DNA of 64,000 nucleotides from Aliiglaciecola sp. 3_MG-2023 (GTDB lineage: Bacteria > Pseudomonadota > Gammaproteobacteria > Enterobacterales > Alteromonadaceae): the NCBI RefSeq assembly GCF_030548205.1, contig NZ_JAUORV010000019.1:1-64000 (forward strand), written 5' to 3'. The translations under genes and the position numbers were made by a program. This document shows, in pieces, positions 9,060 to 16,735 of the stretch (its first letter is position 1; each line of letters starts with the position of its first letter). The notes below the pieces were generated by a model. The model ran no database searches. It had not been told where the DNA came from and saw only the letters and a program-made list of their open reading frames with translations.

Positions 9060-10121
9060 ATGATTGATAAATATGCGTTGCATGATCTACATTCCCGTCT
9101 TGAAAAATTACCACGTGCCTCGCTGGCACTACTCCCTACTCCAATACAAACACTGAAAAGATTTGGCGCGTCCCTAGGCGGTCCAGAGCTATGGATGAAG
9201 CGAGATGATTTATCTGGCTTAGAAGGTGGTGGTAACAAAACACGAAAACTTGAATTCATAGTGGGTGATGCGCTGCTACAAGGTGCAGACATGTTGGTAA
9301 CAGTTGGCGCTATTCAATCCAACCATACCCGACAAACCGCTGCTGCCGCTGCCAAAGCTGGCCTAAAATGTGCGCTTTTACATTGCGCCTGGACCAAAGA
9401 TGCAAGCGCTACTTATCGGCAGGTAGGTAATATTCTTTTAAGCCATGTAATGGGTGCCGAACTTTATGTGGACGAAACTGAGCGCCCTATCGAAGATCAA
9501 GGTCCTCTGGAAGAATTCATGGACTATCTTCGTCAACAGGGACACAAACCATATCTAATTCCAGGCGGTGCTTCTGAACACCCCTTAGGAAGTATGGGCT
9601 ATATAAACTGCGCTGCTGAACTAGCTGTTCAAATGGCTGAAACTAGCCAAGCCTTTGATTACCTTGTGCATTGCACTGGCTCAAGCAGTACCCAAGCCGG
9701 TCTGGTAGCGGGCTTTGCAGCTCTTGATATCAAAACTCAGGTAATCGGAATATCAGACGATAATGAAACCGAGATTAAAAAATCCCGTGTTAAACTTCTA
9801 GCCAATAATGCTTTGAGTGAGCTTGGATTAGATGTGCGAGTGCAACCGAACAGTATTGAAATTATACCTGCCAATACCAACGCCTACGGCATCGCTGATA
9901 CAGAAATTACCGATGCTATCCAGCTATTTGCCAGTACCGAAGGGTTGATTGCCGATCCTGTCTATGAAGGTCGCGCAATACGTGGGTTATTAAACTTGTC
10001 TGCTGAAGGTCGTTTTGAGAAGGACGCAAAAATTCTGCTTATGCATCTAGGCGGATCGCCTGCTATACATGCCTATGCCGAAAAATTTGGCGCAATTCAA
10101 CTTCATCCTTTTACTGTTTAA
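9060..10121 (+). CDS. PLP-dependent D-cysteine desulfhydrase / ACC deaminase family protein
   Basis: Fold-type II PLP enzyme of 353 residues. LPTPIQTLKRF, WMKRDDLSG and GGGNKTRKLEF are family signatures, and Lys60 in GGNK is the expected PLP Schiff-base lysine. GAIQSNHTRQ (about 84-91) is the substrate/cofactor loop. The C-terminal LLMHLGGSPAIHAY matches the phosphate end of the family. Known members release ammonia from D-cysteine, D-serine-like substrates or 1-aminocyclopropane-1-carboxylate; which one applies here cannot be told. A strong GAGGAAAG site precedes the ATG. It is followed by a cyclodeaminase-like gene 30 bases later, so the two probably act together. Confidence 0.9.
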   Translation: MIDKYALHDLHSRLEKLPRASLALLPTPIQTLKRFGASLGGPELWMKRDDLSGLEGGGNKTRKLEFIVGDALLQGADMLVTVGAIQSNHTRQTAAAAAKAGLKCALLHCAWTKDASATYRQVGNILLSHVMGAELYVDETERPIEDQGPLEEFMDYLRQQGHKPYLIPGGASEHPLGSMGYINCAAELAVQMAETSQAFDYLVHCTGSSSTQAGLVAGFAALDIKTQVIGISDDNETEIKKSRVKLLANNALSELGLDVRVQPNSIEIIPANTNAYGIADTEITDAIQLFASTEGLIADPVYEGRAIRGLLNLSAEGRFEKDAKILLMHLGGSPAIHAYAEKFGAIQLHPFTV

Positions 10122-10151
10122 TTCACTCTTTATTCTCAGAGGTATTGTAAC

Positions 10152-11045
10152 GTGACCGACATTTTATTAGATAAAGATTCTCTTGTAGCAAACATTCGAA
10201 CCCAATTCCAAAATAGTGATCAACTAAAATATCAGCGGGCTTTACAAGAGTTTTTTGATGGTGAAACCTTTATTGGAGACAATGTTTTTGAAACCTGCTT
10301 CAAATTACGTGCGGGCTTACCCCCACTTGCATATGAAGTTTCAGGTCCTTATTGTGCAATCAGCAATGAATACGCCACCATAGGGCGCATTTATGAATGT
10401 GGTGAACTAATATTTGAAAACAATATAAAACAGCAGATACAACAGCGCACAGCAGCGATGATTTGGCTTTTTCTCTCTGTTTTGGAACATAAACCAGAAA
10501 AAATCTTAATAGTGAGCGCAGGGAAACTATCCCTTGAAATCGTTAAATATTTAAAGCACTTTATACCAAGCTTATCCAACATCGACTATCACACGCGAAC
10601 TCAGCACACGGAATCATTCGAACAACCTTGCGGCAGCATAGGTGTCACTTCTGACTACCAACAGAACCTTAAGCTTGAAGCTTATGACACTATTATTATG
10701 GCTACGAATACCAACTGCTATTTAATCGACGAATCCAACATTACTTCAATCAAACCAGGGGCGGTGATCGCGTCACTTTGCACCACCTCACAAACAGGAG
10801 AGATTGCAGGCAATGTATATGCCCGAGATGACGTGAATGTTATTTTCGACTTTGAACTAACGCGTCATTTTACAGCCGATATGAAAGCGGCGGATAGAAT
10901 GGGTTATTTGAATAACGTCCTATTGCTAAGCGACATCTTAAAAGGGCAACACCCTAAAGATATTTCGAAAAAGAAGAAGGTTTTACGCATTACAGGCACG
11001 CCCATGCAAAACGTTGCAGTGCTGGATATGATACGTTCAATTTAA
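10152..11045 (+). CDS. Ornithine cyclodeaminase/mu-crystallin-like protein
   Basis: 297 residues from a GTG preceded by AGAGG at 9 bases. The overall pattern matches the ornithine cyclodeaminase/mu-crystallin family: the RTAAM block near residue 97, a Rossmann beta-alpha unit (KILIVSAGKLSLEIVKYL), TIIMATNTNCYLI, and IKPGAVIASLCTTSQTGEI. The usual GxGxxA nucleotide loop reads SAGKLS and the usual N-terminal Lys region is diverged, so function may differ from the classical enzymes. Pairing with a PLP beta-elimination enzyme recalls SbnA/SbnB and EutB/EutC pairs, but no specific pathway is shown. Alternative: imine/ketimine reductase. Confidence 0.72.
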   Translation: MTDILLDKDSLVANIRTQFQNSDQLKYQRALQEFFDGETFIGDNVFETCFKLRAGLPPLAYEVSGPYCAISNEYATIGRIYECGELIFENNIKQQIQQRTAAMIWLFLSVLEHKPEKILIVSAGKLSLEIVKYLKHFIPSLSNIDYHTRTQHTESFEQPCGSIGVTSDYQQNLKLEAYDTIIMATNTNCYLIDESNITSIKPGAVIASLCTTSQTGEIAGNVYARDDVNVIFDFELTRHFTADMKAADRMGYLNNVLLLSDILKGQHPKDISKKKKVLRITGTPMQNVAVLDMIRSI

Positions 11046-11235
11046 TTATACAATTCCCCACGGCTGTGCAGTGGGGATAATTCTCGATAAATAATAAACA
11101 CCTAAGGCCTTGCAAGCAGCTATATGGGTAATTAAGCACAAAAAAAGCCACCTCATTTGAGGTGACTTTAACCTCAGGATTGTAAGTGAAACGTTGGCAG
11201 CAATGAATAGCGGTAGGAACAATATAAAAGCTGAA
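11046..11235. other. Non-coding DNA downstream of the cyclodeaminase-like gene
   Basis: No supported gene. It contains the minus-strand terminator-like hairpin listed at 11141-11169 and, beyond it, the end of a broken PEP-CTERM gene. Confidence 0.4.
11141..11169 (-). terminator. Intrinsic terminator (minus strand)
   Basis: CACCTC (11149-11154) and GAGGTG (11159-11164) form a 6-bp GC-rich stem with loop ATTT. On the minus strand it is followed by seven or so T residues (A run 11140-11146 on plus). It lies downstream of the broken minus-strand PEP-CTERM gene ending at 11236, and is probably that gene's original terminator. Confidence 0.7.
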
Positions 11236-11447
11236 TTAAAGTTGTGTTCTGCGACGGGACACAACTAAGCCTGCTAAACTCAATGACAATCACATAAATG
11301 TCGCAGGTGCTGAGACATCAACTGCGGGGGACCAAACAGCCCAGGAAAATTCGCCAAAGCTGGATGTGTCTTCGTCGTCAAATATACCAAAAATAGTAGA
11401 ATGAACATTAGCACTTGAAGGGGATTGATTAATAGTGACGACAGTGA
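11236..11447 (-). pseudogene. Remnant of a PEP-CTERM-type exported protein (3' part only)
   Basis: Reading the minus strand from 11447 gives a protein-like tail: SSANVHSTIFGIFDDEDTSS, then a Trp-rich segment, then VSAPATFM, a TGA stop (11290-11292), and in the same frame LSLSLAGLVVSRRRTQL before the TAA at 11236-11238. A Pro-Ala-rich motif, a hydrophobic helix and an Arg cluster at the very C terminus are the layout of PEP-CTERM sorting tails common in Alteromonadales. The helix is interrupted by the stop, and the 5' part is missing because the frame runs into nth remnant B. A minus-strand terminator lies just downstream. Confidence 0.72.
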
Positions 11448-11537
11448 GAGCTCGCTATGGGTAAAAACGTTGATCAATTTGAGCTAAAGCATCTGAAAGT
11501 GGTGCCTACCGAATTTAAAGTGGATGTCCACTACTGA
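11448..11537 (+). pseudogene. Diverged fragment of nth (remnant B)
   Basis: Thirty in-frame codons corresponding to nth codons 149-178. They read ELAMGKNVDQFELKHLKVVP and then TEFKVDVHY-stop, where resident nth reads K/LAMGKNVDQVEQKLLKVVPAEFKVDVHHW. Compared base by base without gaps, 19 of 90 positions differ and 13 of these are third codon positions. This pattern indicates that the fragment came from a functional but diverged nth, not from recent copying of the resident gene. It stops at a TGA where resident nth has Trp. Confidence 0.85.
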
Positions 11538-11566
11538 GCAAATTTAAAGTGGGTGTCCACTACTGA
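11512..11566 (+). repeat. 26-bp tandem duplication at the end of nth remnant B
   Basis: The unit AATTTAAAGTGG...CACTACTGA occurs at 11512-11537 and again at 11541-11566 with one base different (A/G), a period of 29 bases. The first unit is the end of the nth fragment; the second is an extra copy of it. Confidence 0.85.
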
Positions 11567-11673
11567 CCTTCAACACTAGCGGCAACCTCTTTTCTGTTTA
11601 TACACAACTCTGTTGGGGTGTTGCTTAGGGCTATTTAACTAGAGGCCTGGCTCAGTCACTTAGCCGGCCTAGG

Positions 11674-12728
11674 TCAATTGGCTTTTTTAACTAGACCAAT
11701 GGCAACTGGTGATTCCCCTTGTTTAATTGGCGGTGTTTCGTTAATCATTAATACGGTTCCGTTTGCGCCGGCGGTAATAGTTTGAACTAGGTCACCAAAA
11801 TAATTGGTGATTTCGCCTACCGGGGTAGTAGCTGAAACTTTATCGCCGATGGTGACTAGTGGAGTGAAGAACCCTGTGAAGTTGCTTTTAGGGTAATTAA
11901 CTTGCCGATAAATTGTGGCTGGCTGTGTCTGGATCGGTGAGCCAGACAGCATGTTTAAAAAGTACAAGGCGTTTTTAGCCACTGTGTGGGCATAGTTAAT
12001 CGATTCTTCGTCACGCAGTCCTAAGTGTCCAATTTCCGTTGTTAGGCCTGGCTTGCCACGAGTCATGGCGGTATTGGGGAACGAGATTGAATTATCTGGG
12101 TCGTTAGGGCGGTCGCCATACATGATGATGTGCTTCATACCAATGGCTTTGGCAAATTCGAAAGTGAATGCATCGAGTTCCGGTTCGCCTATGTAGGGAG
12201 AATAAACGTGATCGAGTAATTTTTGGTTAGCGCTACCCGAGTGCATGTCGATAAAAAAGTCTGCTTTGCGAATAAATTCACGTGTTAATAGTTCGGCTAT
12301 TTGTTCAGTATGTGTGCCTTGTTTACTACCCGGAAATTCTCGATTGAGATTTTTATTATCTTTGGGGTTTAAAGCCAGTAAACGTTCGTGAAACCCGTCC
12401 AAGTTGGCCAGATGCAATATTATTAGCGTACCTTTTAGTTGCTTAGGGTTAAGCTCTTTGGCGAGCCGTTGCAAGGCAAACATTGATGGATATTCATCAC
12501 CGTGGGTGCCTGCGGCAAGCAATAATACCGGGCCAGACTCTTTACCATTCACTACTGTAACAGGTAATTTTATGTTGCCCTCACTGCCTAAATAGGCATT
12601 TTTCTCACCTGCTGGGGTTTGAATATTAAGCAGTTCAAAGGGGGTTTACATTGCCCGTATGCACTAAATAGGCATAGCGCGACGAGTGAAATGCGCACTG
12701 TAGATAGTCGGTTAAAAATAGACAACAT
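11674..12728 (-). pseudogene. Exported succinylglutamate desuccinylase/aspartoacylase-family hydrolase, frameshifted
   Basis: M14-like zinc hydrolase. GTHGDEYPSMFAL has the HxxE zinc motif, FIDMHSGS supplies the third ligand region, and TTEIGHLGLRDE resembles the catalytic Glu segment. A C-terminal lipoyl-like half carries a barrel-sandwich pattern (FTPLVTIGDKV). The frame containing these is open only from 12552 or a little upstream. A proper start lies at 12726-12728, behind AAGGAG, and gives the signal peptide MLSIFNRLSTVRISLVALCL, but it is one base out of phase. The shift falls at the run of five G on the plus strand (12640-12644); six would restore one frame. Either a disrupted gene or a homopolymer sequencing error. 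Confidence 0.78.
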
Positions 12729-12961
12729 CAAGGGGTTCTCCTTAAAGATTTGAGACTGAAATATAAGAAAACCAAGTTAGAAATTAATTCTGGCGTAAAA
12801 ATGATTGATTTTGCAAGTCGGTATAATCAGGTTTTACTTTGTTTTTTATACTGTTTTACAACTAGTATTCGTCGCCACTGGTTGAGACTGACGATTACGG
12901 CCAATGCTAATACTATGCAAAAGGGCGTTAAGCATCGCCCCTTTGCATTGAGGAGGTTATG
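12729..12961. other. Intergenic DNA between two minus-strand genes
   Basis: Carries the AAGGAG ribosome binding site of the aspartoacylase-family gene near its left edge. Nothing else is supported. A weak inverted pair (GCATCGCCCCTTTGC region, 12930-12950) may belong to transcription termination of the next minus-strand gene. Confidence 0.3.
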
Positions 12962-13429
12962 TTATGCAGGTTGGTAAGGCAGAGATGATTGATGTAATAC
13001 AATTCTCACCTTGCCGTCTTCACAAAGTTTAAACACGAAGCTTTTGTTAACAAAAATGTGGCTGTCATCCGCGCCAATAAAATGAACGTTACATTGTACA
13101 ATGGCAAGGTCGTTGTGCAGAATAAAGTCTTCTTTGCTGTACCAAACTTTAACCCATGGCTTTAATTTAAAGCCATTGTCGTTGGGGTAATTTTCATCAC
13201 CACCAACGAAGTACGATAAAGCGCCCTCTTTGGTATCGCGAAACGTTTGTTCTCCAAAGGTCAGTGTTGGTTTGAACAACACTTTACCGTTATCATAATC
13301 GTAATTCTCTGACAAAACTTGCGCAGAGAAGGCCTTGGCGTCACCTCCTTGACTGTGAACTTCACCCACTTTAACTACATTCTCACACCAAGTTTCTAAG
13401 GCTTTATGAACCATCTCATCGGTAAACAT
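12962..13429 (-). CDS. NTF2/SnoaL-like domain protein of unknown function
   Basis: 155 residues from an ATG at 13429, preceded by AGGAG at 8 bases; an upstream in-frame ATG at 13465 lacks such a site. Starting MFTDEMVHKALETWCENVVK, it alternates beta-strand-like segments (GKVLFKPTLTFGEQTFRD; WYSKEDFILHNDLAIVQCNV; GKVRIVLHQSSLPY) in the pattern of NTF2-like cone-barrel proteins, which often end with a strand containing HHSS-like residues. There is no signal peptide. Possible roles are ligand binding or a small isomerase/hydratase activity. The family is suggested by pattern only. Confidence 0.6.
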   Translation of the reverse strand: MFTDEMVHKALETWCENVVKVGEVHSQGGDAKAFSAQVLSENYDYDNGKVLFKPTLTFGEQTFRDTKEGALSYFVGGDENYPNDNGFKLKPWVKVWYSKEDFILHNDLAIVQCNVHFIGADDSHIFVNKSFVFKLCEDGKVRIVLHQSSLPYQPA

Positions 13430-14025
13430 CCAGTCTTCTCCTATATGATTTTTTTGCTTAAGCAATGTTATATCGTTTTATTTGTTGAGCGTATATCACT
13501 ATAAACCTTTTAAATAAACAAGTGTTTCTCTTGATAGCTAAACACTATCAACAAGCTAGATTGTTGTGCTTGCTCCGGTTATCTGATTGACTATGTTCTT
13601 TGTAGTCGTATAAGGCATATCCTATCTATTTTCTCTGGCTCACCGGCATTGATAAAGACATCCACCAACGAATGAAAGCCAGCTTGCATTGGCTAGCTGG
13701 CCATATGCACGTTCTTTTCTGATGGATAATGATTGTACATTGAACAGTTGTTGCCTTTGTTTAGGTCTTATGAAGATATGATAGCTTACGAAAGCGCCTT
13801 GAGGTAGCTGCAGTAGTATTATCAGTGGAATTTAATGTAGATTTCATCACTGGTTGTCTCACTGGCTAAGCTAAATACTGGCTAGCCTCTTCACAGGTGT
13901 ACTTTATGGCAAGTATACCTGTGGAGCGCTTGGGGTGTAGATGATTTTATCTGCCCTTTCTCTTTAACTCGTATCTATACTTTGACAAACTAAAGCGCGG
14001 TTAACGTTTTACAATAAGGTTAGAA
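13430..14025. other. 600-bp gene-free region
   Basis: No protein-like frame on either strand. Two inverted repeats are present: TTGATAG/CTATCAA around 13532-13552, and the much stronger hairpin listed at 13892-13923. The right end carries AAGG, the ribosome binding site of the following AraC gene. Confidence 0.4.
13892..13923. other. Strong 13-bp hairpin/palindrome
   Basis: CACAGGTGTACTT (13892-13904) pairs with AAGTATACCTGTG (13911-13923) around the loop TATGGC, with one G/T wobble. No T run follows, so it is not a standard terminator. It lies about 100 bases upstream of an AraC regulator gene and could be an operator or a relic. Confidence 0.6.
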
Positions 14026-15084
14026 GTGGAAATTACACTTTCAGGTGTGCAGATTATAGATATATTTTTCAGGTTTGCTGCAGTAGGTCAATTGGCCTTA
14101 TTAATCATTTTTTTAGTCAGCAAACATTCGGTTCAACCCCTCGCGCAAGTTGGATTAATTACATGCTTAATAGCCTATGTTCTATTAACGGCTCCAATTG
14201 AAAATCATCACTACGGAAGTTTACGCAATATCTTATTGCTGATTACCGATTTGACCCCATTTGCCGCTTTGTGGTTCACCTTAACCAAGCTTCATAAGCA
14301 CTTTAAATTGGCTCAACAAGCCAAATGGATATTGGCTTTGCTGACGTTTTGGCTACTAATCTTAGCTTATGTGTTCTTAGTACTAGGTGGTAGAAGCCCA
14401 TTACACGACCTCAATCACATCATTGGAATTGGGCTGTTAATGTGGGTCATTTATTTATGTTTAGCGGAATACTTAGATGACCTGGATAATCGCCGCCGCA
14501 ATGCTCGGCTGTTAATAGTCGCGTTTTGTTGTTTTTATATGTTAGGACTTGTGTCCTTTGAGTTTATCTATCAAAACCTTAGAGATACTTGGCAGTTTAG
14601 CCTGGCTAATGCTTTTGTAATCTTTGGATTAGTTGCCATTATTTCAGCAAAAATCACAACCCCAAAAGACCAATTACCGAGTGCTACCAGTAATCAAGTT
14701 GATACCTTCGAAGCGACTATCTCTGCACAAAACAAAGCTAAACCGATTGATTTTCCGCAGCTAACAGCATTAAATAAACTGATGAATGACGGTGTATTTT
14801 TACAACAGGAACTCACCATTGGTAAGTTGGCACATTTACTCGATTTGCCTCCTCACCAACTTCGTCAGCTGATTAATCAACAACTCGGCTTTAGCAATTT
14901 TTCTCACTATCTAAATAGCTATAGGATCCCGTGGGTATGTGAACAATTTCAGAATACCTCGAAAAAGAAAATACCGATCCTGACGATAGCATTGGAAGCA
15001 GGCTATGGTTCTATCGCACCATTTAATCGTGCTTTTAAAGCAACAATAGGTCAAACCCCTACACAATATCGTACTCAATTTTAA
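14026..15084 (+). CDS. AraC-family regulator with N-terminal membrane domain
   Basis: 352 residues from a GTG start with AAGG 6 bases before it. Residues 1-220 contain about seven hydrophobic helices (for example FAAVGQLALLIIFLV and ILALLTFWLLILAYVFLVLGG). Residues 250-350 form an AraC-type double helix-turn-helix ending LEAGYGSIAPFNRAFKATIG and QTPTQYR. This membrane-sensor/AraC layout is common in Alteromonadales and Bacteroidetes. The next gene, 86 bases downstream on the same strand, encodes a beta-lactamase-like hydrolase and is its likely target. Confidence 0.88.
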   Translation: MEITLSGVQIIDIFFRFAAVGQLALLIIFLVSKHSVQPLAQVGLITCLIAYVLLTAPIENHHYGSLRNILLLITDLTPFAALWFTLTKLHKHFKLAQQAKWILALLTFWLLILAYVFLVLGGRSPLHDLNHIIGIGLLMWVIYLCLAEYLDDLDNRRRNARLLIVAFCCFYMLGLVSFEFIYQNLRDTWQFSLANAFVIFGLVAIISAKITTPKDQLPSATSNQVDTFEATISAQNKAKPIDFPQLTALNKLMNDGVFLQQELTIGKLAHLLDLPPHQLRQLINQQLGFSNFSHYLNSYRIPWVCEQFQNTSKKKIPILTIALEAGYGSIAPFNRAFKATIGQTPTQYRTQF

Positions 15085-15170
15085 AAATGATCAGTATTTT
15101 TCATATTCGATAAGACCTAGTATCTAACAATGGATGTAATGGCCTCCACTAATTATTTGTAGAAGTCATT

Positions 15171-16439
15171 ATGAAAAAAGTACTGCTCATTTTATTCGTT
15201 TTTATACTCTCTGTTTTGTCTTATTTAGCTTGGCCGATCTACCAAGGCATAGCTTATCGTGATAAAGCACCAATGATAGGGATTGACTATGTTACCTGGC
15301 CTAGTGAACAGCCAACAACAAACAAGGTATTCGACGCTGATTTCAAATATGCAGCAAGTAAAGCCTTACAATCACTTATTGATCAACAACAAAGCGTTGC
15401 AGCACCGGGCTACACTGCTGCAGTAGCCATAAACGGAAAACTCATTTGGGCAGCTAGTGTCGGCTGGTCGGATATTAGCAAGAAAATACAAATGACCACC
15501 GATAGCCAAATGCGAATAGGCAGCACGTCAAAAGCGGTGACTGCCACTGGGCTAGCTCGATTGGTCGACAGCGGCAGGCTTAACTTAGATGCACCATTAT
15601 CGGAGTACTTTAAAACACCTCCCAACCCACAGTGGAAGACAGTGACGGCTAGGCAACTCGCCTCTCATATGGCAGGGATCCCACATTATGGTGAGAACAC
15701 GGAAACACTTGGCACCTTGGCAATGATAGGTGCTCAGCGCTACTTTGCTGATCCACTTGCTGCCATGGCTTTATTTGACGATAGCGATATGTTATTTGCA
15801 CCTGGCGACCAATTTAGTTATTCGAGTTTAGGCACTGTATTGCTTAGTGCATTGATGCAAATAAAAGCTGAAATGAAATATCAAGACTATATGCAGCAGA
15901 GGGTATTTGCCCCCCTTGCCATGCATGCAACCTTTACTGAAACGCCGACTCAAACTAGCGATGATCTGGCCACGTTTTATTGGCAAGACAAACATCAACC
16001 TAGCAGATTAAAGCCTTGGTATCACTTGGATTTAAGTCACCGATTAGCCGGCGGCGGTTGGATATCGACATCTAAAGATCTCGCAATGTTAGGACAAGGA
16101 TTTATGAATGAGACGTTTATATCTGAACAAACGAGGACTGCATTTTGGACACCACAAAGGCTTAATAATGGCCAAGTAAATCCTCAACAATATGGTCTTG
16201 GCTGGCGTATAAATGATCTCGATTTAGGTGAAGGTTATAAATCAGTGACGTTTATGCATCATGGCGGCGTATCAGCAGGTGCTCAAAGTTTTTTGATGGT
16301 TATTCCTGAGTACAAGTTGTCTTTGTCCGTTAACGCCAATATTAGAACTGAGGTATTTTCAGATTTCGCTAGCGTCTCTTATGATATAGCCAGGTTTTTT
16401 ATCGACGAGATAGAAGCTCCAAGTCATGTAGAGAAATAA
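15171..16439 (+). CDS. Serine hydrolase of the beta-lactamase/class C (PF00144) family
   Basis: 422 residues. The N-terminal hydrophobic segment (about 4-24) is a signal peptide or membrane anchor, so the enzyme acts in the periplasm. The active-site SxxK is STSK (Ser118, Lys121), the second motif is YSS in FSYSSLGTVL, and HHGGVSAG near the C terminus takes the place of the KTG-type element. Family members are esterases, D-aminopeptidases or DD-peptidases, and true beta-lactamase activity cannot be assumed. AraC-type gene 14026-15084 precedes it. Confidence 0.88.
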   Translation: MKKVLLILFVFILSVLSYLAWPIYQGIAYRDKAPMIGIDYVTWPSEQPTTNKVFDADFKYAASKALQSLIDQQQSVAAPGYTAAVAINGKLIWAASVGWSDISKKIQMTTDSQMRIGSTSKAVTATGLARLVDSGRLNLDAPLSEYFKTPPNPQWKTVTARQLASHMAGIPHYGENTETLGTLAMIGAQRYFADPLAAMALFDDSDMLFAPGDQFSYSSLGTVLLSALMQIKAEMKYQDYMQQRVFAPLAMHATFTETPTQTSDDLATFYWQDKHQPSRLKPWYHLDLSHRLAGGGWISTSKDLAMLGQGFMNETFISEQTRTAFWTPQRLNNGQVNPQQYGLGWRINDLDLGEGYKSVTFMHHGGVSAGAQSFLMVIPEYKLSLSVNANIRTEVFSDFASVSYDIARFFIDEIEAPSHVEK

Positions 16440-16689
16440 TCTAAAGCAAGCAAACACTGCTTATTGAGTTTTAGTTATGCTCCGACTAGGTTACTCGCTT
16501 CACCTTAAGCTGAGCTCAAAATCACTTATGCAGATGTCATGGATGTATAGCGTTATGTCCATTTACAGTGGGTTGTCATTTATTCTACTTGGCCTTGTAT
16601 ACCACTAGTATCTTTTGACTCGCCCACCGCTATTTAGGTGATTTATATTAGTTGATTGAGTCATGATACTTCGAAAATTAAAGGGATTT

Positions 16690-16719
16690 GGTGGCGTATA
16701 GCGTTTCCTATACACCACC
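16690..16719 (-). terminator. Probable terminator of the yqhD unit
   Basis: GGTGGCGTATAG (16690-16701) pairs with CTATACACCACC (16708-16719) with one mismatch, around the loop CGTTTC. It lies 17 bases past the stop of the minus-strand alcohol dehydrogenase gene. No strong T run follows, so termination efficiency is uncertain. The remaining 250 bases back to the upstream plus-strand gene show nothing else. Confidence 0.55.
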
Positions 16720-16735
16720 AGTGATTTCCCGATGT

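Noticed and set aside
11046-11264. 72-codon minus-strand frame
   Set aside because: It passes through a terminator hairpin and the end of the PEP-CTERM remnant, so it is not a gene.
11280-11477. 65-codon minus-strand frame
   Set aside because: It is the wrong frame over the PEP-CTERM remnant; the protein-like tail is read in the neighbouring frame.
12750-12977. 75-codon plus-strand frame
   Set aside because: Overlaps the 3' end of the NTF2-like gene on the other strand; no supporting start signal or family.
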